24,008 nt of DNA from Planctomycetota bacterium (GTDB lineage Bacteria > Planctomycetota > UBA1135 > UBA2386): contig JAEUHU010000054.1 in assembly GCA_016793305.1 (NCBI GenBank), positions 1 to 24,008 of the forward strand. The letters run 5' to 3'. Below are positions 8,987 through 17,106 of this stretch, piece by piece. The stretch's first letter is position 1; every line of letters begins with the position of its first letter. Under the pieces are notes generated by a model. That model was given only the letters and a program-made list of their open reading frames with translations, was not told the DNA's origin and did no database searches. The position numbers and the translations under genes are program-made.

Positions 8987-9025
8987 GCTGCACCGCCTCC
9001 CGTCCCGACTGCCAGGACCTCCACC

Positions 9026-10927
9026 ATGAATCTCACCTCCATGCTCCGGGCGATCACCACCTCCGCCCTGTTCGCCGTGCTGGCCACCGGCCAGGAGAAG
9101 GCACCACCGTGGTGGGGCGTGCAGCACGAGGTCGGCATCAGCCTGTTCTGGGACTTCAACACGCCCTTCCTGCCCGGCTTGCCACCACCGCCGAGCGCCG
9201 TGGTCGCTTCGGCGTCCTGGTACAACCCGGCCGAGACGGCGTGGACGGCGCCGTCCAACGTGATCTGGATCCCGACCCTGAACGGCCACACCGGCGTGCT
9301 CGGCATGGTCGGCAACGGCAGCGGCACGTCGGCCCTGCTGAAGCTGAAGGTCGACAACGATCCGCACTACGACTGGGTGAAGATCTTCTGGTTCCAGTTC
9401 GACGCGCTGGAGGGCAGCAGCGGCACGATCGAGCGCGCGATCGAGAAGGACCTCGCGCAGTACAAGCGCACCTCGGTGGAGCAGTACGTCGAGCCGCTCG
9501 GCGGTGGCTGGGAGCGCATCACGATCAAGGCCCAGCTCTACCCGCAACCGGACGACGAGACGATCTCCTGGGAGTTCCTCGAGGGCGCGTTCGGCACGGT
9601 CGGCATCGACAATCTCTACGTCAACAGCAAATGCATCCAGCCGGGCGCCGACAAGGACGGCAGGGCGCTCGGCGAACGCGACGGCGGCGTGATCGACCTG
9701 ACGGCGGCGACCGGTGGTGCGGTGTGCTCCGCGGTCGCCGTGACGCAAGGACCGGGCCCGGCCTTCGTACGCACCTACTGGGTCGCCGCGAACGCCACCA
9801 CCCCGGGCCAGCCGCACACGGTCGTGCGCTTGAACCCGAGTGGCACCCAGATCGGCACGACGACCCTGCCGGACACCACCGTCACGACGCCGGACGGCCC
9901 GAACGATCTCGCCGTCGCCGACCTGCCGATCGCGCCTGGCATCACGCAGACGTTCGTCTACGCGCTCGTCGACCGCCGCACGAGCGGTGGCAACGTCGTG
10001 CTGCGCGCGATGGACCTGCTCGGCACCCTGGTCCCGGCGCGCGACGTCACCTTGGCCGGCTTCCCGCTGCCGCCCGGACAACCGTTCGGGCTCGCCTTCG
10101 AACCGACCGGCGACCTCGGCAACGGCTCGTTCTGGGTGACGGGCAACGACCCTTCCAGCAACGGCCTGGCACTCGAGTGGAGTCGGTTGGGCCTGCTGAT
10201 CGACTCGCACCCGGTCCCATCGGGCTGCACCGGCCTCGGCTACGACGAAGCCCTCGGCAACTTCTACGGCTTCTCGCGCGCACCCCGGCCGAGCCCGTTC
10301 GGCCCGGTGCAGGTCAACGGCTTCGAGTGGTCGAACTACGACCAGCAGCTGACCGGCGTCGAGTTCTGCGGCGACCTGACGATCCCGAACGGGCCCGGCC
10401 CGCGCGGCGGCATCGCCGCAGGCCTGCACGCCTTCCGGCCGAAGGGCCCGCTGACCTCCGAGCTGCGGCTCGCCTGCGTGGTCGACGTGCCGGCCCAGGG
10501 CAAGCAACTGCTCTACGAACTGGCCGCCCCGTTCGGCTTCGGCTGGAGCCAGTTCGGCCGCATCGGCATGGCCGGTGGGCCGCCGTTCCTCGGCAGTGCG
10601 ACGTGGCAGGTGAAGCTGTTCGGCGTGCCCGAGGCGATCGGCGCCGTGTTCGTGATCGGCTTCTCGAACACCACCGACCTCGGCGTGCCACTGCCGATCG
10701 ACCTCACCACGGCGGGCCTGCCCGAGTCGATGCAGTCGGTGTCGGTCGACATCGTCGTGCTGGGCATCGCGCCGAGCGGCCCAGGTGAGTTCACGATCCC
10801 GATCCCACTGCCGCCGACGCTGAGCCTCGGCTACGCGACGCTGTATCCGCAGTTCGTCGTGCTCGACCCGTCGGTGCCCGGGCTGTTCGCCGCCACGCAA
10901 GCCGGCAAGACCGTCGTCTATCCGTGA
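9026..10927 (+). CDS. Large secreted protein of unknown function
   Basis: The 633-residue product begins with a signal peptide (MNLTSMLRA, then a hydrophobic stretch ending LATGQ near residue 23). The mature part is Gly/Pro/Thr-rich and looks beta-dominated throughout. Residues about 30-205 resemble a carbohydrate-binding or jelly-roll-like domain (WYNPAETAWTAPS, then FEFLEGAFGTVGIDNLYVNS-like phrasing at the end). The middle recalls a beta-propeller (LAFEPTGDLGNGSFWVTGND; GLGYDEALGNFYGFSR). The last about 115 residues (GSATWQVKLFGVPE to LFAATQAGKTVVYP) resemble a C-terminal module I associate with secreted planctomycete proteins, possibly for sorting or anchoring; that role is inference. It follows the kinase by 45 bases and ends three bases from the convergent YdjY gene. 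No catalytic signature was recognised. Confidence 0.8.
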   Translation: MNLTSMLRAITTSALFAVLATGQEKAPPWWGVQHEVGISLFWDFNTPFLPGLPPPPSAVVASASWYNPAETAWTAPSNVIWIPTLNGHTGVLGMVGNGSGTSALLKLKVDNDPHYDWVKIFWFQFDALEGSSGTIERAIEKDLAQYKRTSVEQYVEPLGGGWERITIKAQLYPQPDDETISWEFLEGAFGTVGIDNLYVNSKCIQPGADKDGRALGERDGGVIDLTAATGGAVCSAVAVTQGPGPAFVRTYWVAANATTPGQPHTVVRLNPSGTQIGTTTLPDTTVTTPDGPNDLAVADLPIAPGITQTFVYALVDRRTSGGNVVLRAMDLLGTLVPARDVTLAGFPLPPGQPFGLAFEPTGDLGNGSFWVTGNDPSSNGLALEWSRLGLLIDSHPVPSGCTGLGYDEALGNFYGFSRAPRPSPFGPVQVNGFEWSNYDQQLTGVEFCGDLTIPNGPGPRGGIAAGLHAFRPKGPLTSELRLACVVDVPAQGKQLLYELAAPFGFGWSQFGRIGMAGGPPFLGSATWQVKLFGVPEAIGAVFVIGFSNTTDLGVPLPIDLTTAGLPESMQSVSVDIVVLGIAPSGPGEFTIPIPLPPTLSLGYATLYPQFVVLDPSVPGLFAATQAGKTVVYP

Positions 10928-10930
10928 GCC

Positions 10931-11854
10931 TCAGCGCCGCTGCTCGCCTTCACCGGCCGGCGGCGCCTTCGTCTCGACGGCCGGCGGATTCGCCTTCGCC
11001 TTGGCGAGGCGCTGCAGCCGCTCTTCGTGGACCTTCGGCATGCGCGCGTGGAACACGAACTCGACCTCGGTGTCCGGGGCCGGCACCAGGCTGGTCAGCC
11101 ACCAGTTCTGGTCGTCGCGCGCCTGCGCGTGCACGACCGTGCCGAGGTGGTTGTCGGGCGCCATGTAGCAGGTGCTGATCAGGTTGCCCTCGAAGTCGGC
11201 GATGAACACCTCCGGCTCGTCGCGATACAGCTGCGCCAGCCGGCCGCCGAGGTAGACCCACGAGCAATCGACGATCGGCAGCCCGGTGGTGCGGTCGAGG
11301 ATCAGGTCCTCGACGCAGTGTTCGACGATCGGCGCCTTCTCGGTCGCGGTGTCCTCGCCATTCTTCCAGCGCACCGTCATCCAGAACGGCTCGCCCTTCG
11401 GCGGCGTCACGACCACCGGATCGGCGCCGTTCTGCACTTCCTCGAGCGTCGGCGCCGGATCCTTCTCCTTGTAGCTCGCGTTGGTGCCGGCCTTCAGGCC
11501 GAGCAGCAGCAGGGCAGCGTTCAGCACGCTCGGCTTGCACTTGGTGACGAACATCGCCTCGTGCCGCTTGCCCTTGCGATGGATCAGCAGGTACTCGATC
11601 GGATCCTGCGGCTGGTTGACGACCGCCTTCACGGCCACCGTGCCGGTCGCGGCGTCGTAGGTGATGCCCTCCTGCTGCAGCTGCTTCTTCAGCTCGTCGA
11701 GCAGCGCCTGCGCCTTCGGATCGACCGGCTTGCCCGGCTCCGGCTTGCCAGGGTCCTGGGTCGTGGCGCGCGGCGGAACGACGGGTGGCGCTGGCTCCTG
11801 GGCAGGCGAACAGGCGGACGCGACCAGCAGGGTCGACAGCACGAAGCGGATCAT
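10931..11854 (-). CDS. YdjY-domain lipoprotein or secreted protein
   Basis: The 307-residue product starts with MIRF and a hydrophobic stretch ending ASAC (Cys15), a possible lipobox; otherwise it is a secreted protein. A Pro-rich linker (about 20-45) leads to a region characteristic of YdjY proteins: GITYDAATGTVAVKAVV (about 63-79), GKRHEAMFVTKCKPSVLNAALLLLG (matching the KxHEx..PxxxxxALLxLG pattern), PFWMTVRW, then DCSWVYLGG and FIADFEGNLIST. The family's function is not established, and it is frequent in planctomycetes. The tail is Ala/Lys/Pro-rich. Its ATG overlaps the TGA of the upstream gene (ATGA), and it also has GGAG eight bases upstream and a -10-like GCTAGCCT, so it may have its own promoter as well as operon transcription. 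Confidence 0.85.
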   Translation of the reverse strand: MIRFVLSTLLVASACSPAQEPAPPVVPPRATTQDPGKPEPGKPVDPKAQALLDELKKQLQQEGITYDAATGTVAVKAVVNQPQDPIEYLLIHRKGKRHEAMFVTKCKPSVLNAALLLLGLKAGTNASYKEKDPAPTLEEVQNGADPVVVTPPKGEPFWMTVRWKNGEDTATEKAPIVEHCVEDLILDRTTGLPIVDCSWVYLGGRLAQLYRDEPEVFIADFEGNLISTCYMAPDNHLGTVVHAQARDDQNWWLTSLVPAPDTEVEFVFHARMPKVHEERLQRLAKAKANPPAVETKAPPAGEGEQRR

Positions 11855-14400
11855 CGTTGGGTCTCCGGAAGCGAGGGCGGAAGGCTAGCGAGGGTCGCGT
11901 GGTCGCGGCCCGCGAACTCACGAATGCGGGTACGGGCGGCCGCTTCGGCGGCGGCATCCGAAGCGGCGTGCGCGGCGTCGGCGGCGAGCCGGTGCGGCAT
12001 CGCGGCGAGCGCGGCCCACGGATCGACGCCGCGGCCGGGATCACGTTCGCCGAGGAACACGCGCGCATGGCCGCGCTGCTGCGGCAGGCGCAGCAGCCCG
12101 GCCACCGCGGCGTTCGCCTGCAGCACCGCCGCCGGCAGGTCGCCACGCGTGTTTGCCTCGTGCATGGCGAACCAGTGCACCGGGCCGAGCAGATCGTGGT
12201 CCTCGGGACGCGCCACCGCGAGCGCCAACGGCGCCGTCGCGGCGCCGACCGCGGCCTGCAGCGCCTCGTCGTAGCCGAGTGCCCGCCACAGCAGCAGCAG
12301 GCGCTGCAGCGAGATCGTGCGATGCCGCGGATCGGCGAGCGCGGCCGGCACGGCGGCGGCGAACGCGGCCCCCACCACCGCCGGCGCGTTGCCGCGCAGC
12401 CGCTGCGCCACCGCAGCGACCAGCGGGAAGCCACTGGTGCCGAGCGGCCAGCGCGCCACCGCCTCGGCCTCGCGTTCCGGATCGGTGCGCGGCAGCAACA
12501 GCACCAGGTCGACGCAGAGTGCGAGCTCCGGCGGCAGCAGGCGCTCGTGCATGCCGGCGAGCACTTCGTAGGCGAGCGAACCGAACCGCTCGGGCAACGG
12601 TCCAGCGGCCAGCGCGGTGCGCAACTCGGCGACCAGCTCGTCGCGCTCGGGCGAGCGCAGCAGCGCGCGCAGCGCCACTTCCCGCAGCTCTTCGTCGGCC
12701 GGTGCGTCGCCCGCGGCGGTCCACACGGTGCGCAGCGTCGCTGCGACCTCGGCGTCGACGAACGCACCGGCCGCCCACGCGACCAGTTCGACGCCGCATT
12801 CCTCGTCGATCGCATTCGCGGTGCGCGAAGTCGGCGACCAGCCGGCCGCCATCAGCAGGGCCCGGGCGCCGTCGGCCGGCGGTGTCGGCACATGGTGCGC
12901 GCAGCGCCGCACGAACGCCGCCGGCTGGGTCGGCGCCAGCTCCAGGAGCCACGCGACGGCCGCCGGCACGCCTCGCGCCGCCAGGGCCAACGCGGCGGGT
13001 GCGGCTTGCTCGACCGGCGTGCCGATCGCGGGCGGGAAGCTCGCCGCGAGCAGTTCGCCGGCGAACGGCTCGGGCCGCCGCGCCAGCGCGTCGACGAACT
13101 CGGCGAAGCCCGGGTCGCCCTGCAGCAACGGCCACACCGCGCGCACCGCCGCTTCCGGACCACGCAGCACCACCGCCATCGCCGCGGGGAACAGGTAGCG
13201 ACCGTTGGGCACGCCGGCCGCCCGCAGGTCGTCGACCAGCCGCATCGCCACCGACTCCGGCAGCTGGCGCCGCGTCGACAGCGCGGCGACCGTCGCCGCG
13301 GCCAGCTGCTCGTCGGCGGCCAGCCAGGCGAGCAGCTGCTGGGCCGGCAGTTCGTCGGTCGCCGCCGCCAACAACCGACGCACCCGTTCGAGCATCGACC
13401 CCGCCTCTTCGGTGGCGAACTCCAGCACCGGCTCGGCCACGCAGCGTGCGGTCGCCAGGGCCAGGAACGCGTACTCGCGGCGCACCGGCGCTTCCTTCGG
13501 GTCGGCGAGCAACGCCAGCAGGCGCTCGCGTCGCGCTGCCACGTCGAGGTGTGGGGCCGCGTACGGCAGCCAGCAGGTGGCGAGTTCGTTCGGATCGTCG
13601 AGCGCTGCGGCGACCCGTTCCGCCAGCAGCTCTGGCGCACTCTGGTGCAGGTGTTCGCACAACGCCGTCGCGAGCTCCGGCGGCAACGCGACGATCGGGC
13701 CGAGCAGTTGCCGCAGACCGCGCGGCGACAGGCGATCGAGCAACGGAGCCGCCCGCGCGACGTCGAGCCGGCCACCGGCGAACGCGGCGTGCAGCCTGCC
13801 GAGCTGGGCGTCGGCGAGCGGCGACGGCAGCACCGCGAGCGCGGCCCGCAGGCCGTCGCCAGCGCCACCGTCGACGAGCGCCTGGAGCACCAGTTCGGCG
13901 TCGACGGCCCGCAACGGCAGCCCACTGGCGGCAACCGCCAGCAGCCGGTCGTCGAGCGTTCGCCCGGGTGCTGCACCGCTCCGTCCTGCTGCCCACGCCG
14001 ACGCAGCCGGCCGCGGCGCAACAGCCAGTTCCTGCAGCAGGGCCCGCGCTGCCGCGGGCACGTCGTCGAGGCCACGGAACAGCGCGTCGGGCAGCTCGAA
14101 CCATTCGTGCCGCACGATCGAAGCGACGCTGCGCGCGACCTCGTCGTCGCCTCCGGCCATCGCCGCAACCGCCGCCGCGACGTCGAGCTGGCCACGATCC
14201 TGCAGGCGCACCAACGCCGCGAGGCGTTGCTCCGGCTCGCGCGCGCGATCGAGCAGGGCCGCCCGATCCGCAACGGCATCGCCCTGCGCCGGCAGCGCCA
14301 CCAGCAAGGCCGCGAACGTGCTGGCCACCGCCCCAGCGCACCGCGGCGGGCGGGTCGCAGCGAACGCGGCGTGCACGCTCGGGTACGTCCCGCGGTTCAT
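11851..14400 (-). CDS. Large secreted alpha-helical repeat-like protein
   Basis: I do not recognise a named family. The 849-residue product has a signal-like segment near residues 22-40 (AGAVASTFAALLVALPAQG) after a polar N-terminus, suggesting export. The rest is almost wholly helix-forming, Ala/Leu/Arg-rich, with loosely periodic segments such as LDDRLLAVAASGLPLRAV, RRERLLALLADPKEAPVRRE and ALRALLRSPERDELVAELR. This is the texture of HEAT/ARM-type solenoids, which usually mediate protein contacts. No catalytic motif is seen. The ATG overlaps the nnrD stop (ATGA at 14400-14397) and the TGA overlaps the YdjY start in the same way, so translation is probably coupled along the operon. The HEAT assignment is an impression from composition and spacing and not a domain match. 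Confidence 0.75.
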   Translation of the reverse strand: MNRGTYPSVHAAFAATRPPRCAGAVASTFAALLVALPAQGDAVADRAALLDRAREPEQRLAALVRLQDRGQLDVAAAVAAMAGGDDEVARSVASIVRHEWFELPDALFRGLDDVPAAARALLQELAVAPRPAASAWAAGRSGAAPGRTLDDRLLAVAASGLPLRAVDAELVLQALVDGGAGDGLRAALAVLPSPLADAQLGRLHAAFAGGRLDVARAAPLLDRLSPRGLRQLLGPIVALPPELATALCEHLHQSAPELLAERVAAALDDPNELATCWLPYAAPHLDVAARRERLLALLADPKEAPVRREYAFLALATARCVAEPVLEFATEEAGSMLERVRRLLAAATDELPAQQLLAWLAADEQLAAATVAALSTRRQLPESVAMRLVDDLRAAGVPNGRYLFPAAMAVVLRGPEAAVRAVWPLLQGDPGFAEFVDALARRPEPFAGELLAASFPPAIGTPVEQAAPAALALAARGVPAAVAWLLELAPTQPAAFVRRCAHHVPTPPADGARALLMAAGWSPTSRTANAIDEECGVELVAWAAGAFVDAEVAATLRTVWTAAGDAPADEELREVALRALLRSPERDELVAELRTALAAGPLPERFGSLAYEVLAGMHERLLPPELALCVDLVLLLPRTDPEREAEAVARWPLGTSGFPLVAAVAQRLRGNAPAVVGAAFAAAVPAALADPRHRTISLQRLLLLWRALGYDEALQAAVGAATAPLALAVARPEDHDLLGPVHWFAMHEANTRGDLPAAVLQANAAVAGLLRLPQQRGHARVFLGERDPGRGVDPWAALAAMPHRLAADAAHAASDAAAEAAARTRIREFAGRDHATLASLPPSLPETQR
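11882..11889 (-). promoter_or_regulatory. Possible internal -10 element before the YdjY gene
   Basis: Minus-strand GCTAGCCT lies 28 bases before the YdjY ATG, inside the end of the preceding gene, with GGAG (11866-11863) in between. The identical octamer precedes tRNA-Ser. No -35 box is evident. Confidence 0.3.
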
Positions 14401-15257
14401 CGCAGCTCCTCGGCGATCGCGAGCGGCAGGTCGCTGGCGATCAGGCCGCGTTCGCCGATGCGCCGCGCCACGCGGTCGCCGGCGGCCCCGTGCACGTGCA
14501 CCGCGAGGCACGCCGCGTCGAACGGCGCCAGGCCCTGCGCCAGCAGGGCGCCGAGCAGCCCGGCGAGCACGTCGCCACTGCCGCCGGTGCCGAGTCCCGG
14601 ATTGCCGGTGCGATTCTGGAACCAGCGGGCGCCGTCGCCGACCAGCGTGCCGGCGCCCTTCAGCACCACCACCGCCCCGCTGCGGCGGCACAGTTCGCGC
14701 AGCGCCGCCGCCCGATCGCGCTGCACGTCGGCGGTGGTGACCGAGAGCAGGCGCGCGGCTTCGCCCGGATGCGGCGTCAGCACGAGCGGCGCCTTGGTCC
14801 GCACACGGCCGCGCTGTGGCAGCGGCGCCAGCAGGTTCAGCGCGTCGGCGTCGACGACCACCGGCCGGCTCGCCGCAGCCAGCACAGCCGCCAGCACCCG
14901 CCGGCTCCCCGGCTCGGTGCCGAGCCCCGGCCCCACCACCACGGCATCGGCGAGTGCGGCCGCGCGCCGCGCGTTCGCCACGGTGGCCACCAGCGAGGTC
15001 GCGCACGGCACGGCGACCGCGAGCACGGGCTGCAGCGAACGCGGCACCATCGCCTGCACGAGCCCAGCCCCACCTCGCAGGGCCGCCGTCGCGGCCAGGA
15101 TCGCAGCCCCCGCCATGCCCGGTTGGCCGGCGACCACCAGCACGGTGCCGAACGTGCCCTTGTGGCCGTCGCGCGGTCGCGCCGGCAGCGGCGGCAGCCG
15201 ACGCACGAGGCGCCACGCCGGGCCCACGTTCGCACCGCGACCAGCCCGGGCCGTCAT
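14397..15257 (-). CDS. nnrD: ADP-dependent NAD(P)H-hydrate dehydratase
   Basis: This repair enzyme of the ribokinase-like CARKD family dehydrates damaged NADHX and NADPHX back to NADH and NADPH at the expense of ADP. The 286-residue product shows GTFGTVLVVAGQPGMAGAA (about 34-52), VVGPGLGT (107-114), VVVDADALN (133-141), LTPHPGEAARL (160-170), VVLKGAGTLV (197-206) and NPGLGTGGSGDVLAG (219-233), with Asp229 as the probable catalytic residue. The epimerase partner NnrE, often fused at the N-terminus, is absent, so this is the stand-alone dehydratase form. Both ends overlap neighbouring genes by ATGA: the asparaginase upstream and the helical-repeat protein downstream. No reason for linkage with asparaginase is obvious. 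Confidence 0.93.
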   Translation of the reverse strand: MTARAGRGANVGPAWRLVRRLPPLPARPRDGHKGTFGTVLVVAGQPGMAGAAILAATAALRGGAGLVQAMVPRSLQPVLAVAVPCATSLVATVANARRAAALADAVVVGPGLGTEPGSRRVLAAVLAAASRPVVVDADALNLLAPLPQRGRVRTKAPLVLTPHPGEAARLLSVTTADVQRDRAAALRELCRRSGAVVVLKGAGTLVGDGARWFQNRTGNPGLGTGGSGDVLAGLLGALLAQGLAPFDAACLAVHVHGAAGDRVARRIGERGLIASDLPLAIAEELR

Positions 15258-16330
15258 GGCAGGTCCCACGGCACCACGGCGTGCACGGTGCCGACCTGGA
15301 GCTTCTGCGTGTTCCACACCGGCAGGCGATGGAACGCGGCCAGCGCCGGCGGCAGCGGTGCCGGCAACGCGCCGAGGCGCTGCAGCAGGTCGACGACCAC
15401 CGGCTGGTAGCCCCGTTCGTTGCCATCGTCGACCTTGATCGCGAGTCCGAGGGCTCCGGGCCAGCGCCGCCGCGCTGGGTCGGGCGCGAGCGCCACGGCA
15501 TAGACGCCTTCGGCGCCGTTCTTGGCGAAGCACGCCCCCGGCCACTGGCGCAGCAGCGCCGTACAGAACCGACCGGCCCCCGCGACCAGGGTCGGGGCAG
15601 CGGCGGCGGCGGCGACGATGCGGCGGCATGCGGCGGTTCGAACGGGGCCCTGGTCGATCGGGTTCGCCAGCCGGCAGAATGCCTGGGCCAGCGCGCGCAG
15701 GGGCATCACGAAGGTCGGCGCCCCGCAGCCGTCCAGGCCGGTCGGCAACGGCCCGGGCAGCCCGGCCATCGCGGCGACTGCGGCGTTCACCTCCCGCTGG
15801 CTGTGGTTGTGCGGGTCGAGGTAGTGCGCGAGGTCGTCGCCGCACGCGGCGGCGAGGTGCAGGAAGCCACTGTGCTTGCCGCTGCAGTTGTTGTGCACCT
15901 TGCCGGGCCGCTGGCCCTCCCGCAGCAGGGCGAGGCGGCTGTCCTGGTCGAACGGGGCGTGCGGGCCGCAGCCGAGCTGGTCCTCGGCGAAGCCGCCGCG
16001 GGCCAGCAGCGAGCGCACCGCGGCGGTGTGCTCGGCGGCGCCGTCGTGGCTCGCCACCATCACCGCCAGCTCCTCGGCCGGCAGGTGCAGGCGGTCGGCG
16101 AGGCCGCGTTCGAGGAACGGCAACGCCTGCATGGGCTTGGTCGCCGAGCGCGCGAACACCGGCCGTGCGGCGTCGCCGACCTGCAGCACGAGTTCGCCCT
16201 CGTGCACGACGGCGACGGCGCCGCGATGCCACGACTCGACCAGGCCGTTCCGGGTCACCACGGCGAGGATCGGGTTCGGCGGGGCCTCGAGCGGCGGCAT
16301 GGACACGGCGGACGACAGGTCGGCGATCAC
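15254..16330 (-). CDS. Type II (Rhizobium etli-type) L-asparaginase
   Basis: The enzyme hydrolyses asparagine to aspartate and ammonia. It belongs to the Asparaginase_II family typified by the Rhizobium etli enzyme, unrelated in sequence to E. coli AnsA/AnsB. From the GTG at 16330 it has 358 residues. Motifs are RSATKPMQALP (61-71), SHDGAAEHT (94-102), VHNNCSGKHSGFL (145-157), LDGCGAPTFVMPL (199-211) and FAKNGAEGVYAVAL (268-281). Ser62/Lys65 and Ser94/Lys270 match the paired Ser-Lys residues described for the family, and Cys149, Lys152 and Cys202 match its metal site, so it should be active. An ATG at 16300 would give a product ten residues shorter. TATAAC six bases before the GTG favours a leaderless message from 16330. 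It heads the four-gene operon. Confidence 0.93.
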   Translation of the reverse strand: MIADLSSAVSMPPLEAPPNPILAVVTRNGLVESWHRGAVAVVHEGELVLQVGDAARPVFARSATKPMQALPFLERGLADRLHLPAEELAVMVASHDGAAEHTAAVRSLLARGGFAEDQLGCGPHAPFDQDSRLALLREGQRPGKVHNNCSGKHSGFLHLAAACGDDLAHYLDPHNHSQREVNAAVAAMAGLPGPLPTGLDGCGAPTFVMPLRALAQAFCRLANPIDQGPVRTAACRRIVAAAAAAPTLVAGAGRFCTALLRQWPGACFAKNGAEGVYAVALAPDPARRRWPGALGLAIKVDDGNERGYQPVVVDLLQRLGALPAPLPPALAAFHRLPVWNTQKLQVGTVHAVVPWDLP

Positions 16331-16336
16331 GGCGCC

Positions 16337-16342
16337 GTTATA
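16337..16342 (-). promoter_or_regulatory. -10 box of the asparaginase operon
   Basis: Minus-strand TATAAC ends six bases before the GTG at 16330. Transcription would begin at or next to the start codon, giving a leaderless message. It is a near-consensus box in a very G+C-rich surround. No -35 match is visible. Confidence 0.45.
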
Positions 16343-16395
16343 CCGGAGCCCCCGCCGCCGGCCGCGAGCGAGCGCTCGCGCAGCGCCGCCCCGCC

Positions 16396-16403
16396 GCTAC
16401 GCT
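16396..16403 (+). promoter_or_regulatory. Possible -10 element of the DUF151 gene
   Basis: GCTACGCT ends 15 bases before the ATG at 16419, so the leader would be very short. It matches the GCTAnnnT pattern before both tRNA genes. No ribosome site is visible in the gap. Confidence 0.3.
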
Positions 16404-16418
16404 TCTGCGCCGCCGGCC

Positions 16419-16835
16419 ATGGAACTCGTCGAAGTCGAACTCGCCCGTGTCGTGATCCACCAGAAGGGGGATCAGCAGTACCTGCACCTGCGCGAGCGGC
16501 ACGGCAACCGAGGCTTCCCGATCGTGATCGGCTACACCGAGGTCGAGGAGATCAACCGCAAGCTGGCCGGCGTCGAGACGCCGCGGCCGCTGACCCACGA
16601 CCTGATCGGCCGGGTGCTGCTGGCACTGGGCCACCGGCTGGCGCGCGTGGTGATCAGCGAGCTGCGCGAGGGCACGTTCTTCGCGACGCTGGTGCTGGTG
16701 CCGCGCGATCCCGACAAGGTGCAGGGCGAGAAGACGGTCGACTGCCGGCCGTCCGACGCGATCGCGCTGGCGGTGCAGACCGGGGCGCCGATCCTGGTCG
16801 CGCGGGAAGTGTTCGAAGTGGTCGCCGACGGCTGA
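16419..16835 (+). CDS. Bifunctional nuclease-domain (DUF151) protein
   Basis: The 138-residue product fits the single-domain bifunctional nuclease family (BFN, DUF151), whose plant and bacterial members have been linked to RNase/DNase activity. Diagnostic segments are FPIVIGYTEVEEINRKLAG (about 33-51), RPLTHDLIGRVLLALGHRL (about 56-74), FFATLVLV and the strongly conserved DCRPSDAIALAVQTGAPI (about 108-125). This last is the best-known signature. The ATG follows a short leader with no Shine-Dalgarno site. It is transcribed divergently from the asparaginase operon, with starts 88 bases apart, and is the last host-like protein gene before tRNA-Ser. Activity of individual bacterial members is seldom tested, so the biochemical role is family-level knowledge. 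Confidence 0.92.
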   Translation: MELVEVELARVVIHQKGDQQYLHLRERHGNRGFPIVIGYTEVEEINRKLAGVETPRPLTHDLIGRVLLALGHRLARVVISELREGTFFATLVLVPRDPDKVQGEKTVDCRPSDAIALAVQTGAPILVAREVFEVVADG

Positions 16836-16946
16836 CGCGGAGTTCTGGTGTGGGCGTCGCCCGGGCGGGCGTCGTGCCGGGCGGAGGTTGGGCGCGAAGA
16901 ACCAGGGTCGCGCTGCGCGCGATGCGTGCGAGCGATGCGCCGCGCG

Positions 16947-16954
16947 GCTAGCCT
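16947..16954 (+). promoter_or_regulatory. Possible -10 element of tRNA-Ser
   Basis: GCTAGCCT lies 35 bases before the tRNA 5' end. A perfect 6-bp hairpin, GCGGGC-ATC-GCCCGC at 16965-16979, falls between the expected start site and the tRNA and may be part of the precursor leader. Confidence 0.3.
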
Positions 16955-16989
16955 GTGCGCGGCCGCGGGCATCGCCCGCATCCCGCTGC

Positions 16990-17079
16990 GGAGGGATGGC
17001 AGAGTGGCCGAATGCGGCGGTTTTGAAAACCGCTGACCCCTCGCGGGGTCCGGGGGTTCGAATCCCTCTCCCTCCGCCA
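16990..17079 (+). tRNA. tRNA-Ser (anticodon TGA), probable attachment site
   Basis: The acceptor stem GGAGGGA/TCCCTCC, the anticodon stem GCGGT/ACCGC with loop TTTGAAA, and a long variable arm (CCCCTCGCGGGG) identify a class II tRNA-Ser reading TCA. The T arm contains GGTTCGAAT. The CCA end is encoded (17077-17079). The gene is intact. Accessory sequence starts immediately after the 3' end, which is the usual layout when a tyrosine-recombinase element has integrated and rebuilt the tRNA 3' end. I could not find a second copy of the tRNA 3' segment in the rest of the window. Confidence 0.96.
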
Positions 17080-17106
17080 CTTTTCATCAAGCCTGGGAAG
17101 CCCTCG

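Noticed and set aside
5222..10900. Huge antisense open frame opposite the kinase and secreted protein genes
   Set aside because: It is a shadow caused by high G+C codon bias; its product is low-complexity Arg/Gly/Asp/Gln without domains.
11785..15438. Long plus-strand open frames opposite the asparaginase operon
   Set aside because: The minus strand carries recognised families with overlapping starts and stops; the plus-strand products are Arg/Gln/His-rich and domain-free.
16948..17106. Continuation of the ATPase frame through the tRNA
   Set aside because: The residues RERDSNPRTP and onward are the antisense translation of tRNA-Ser, a well-known annotation artefact.
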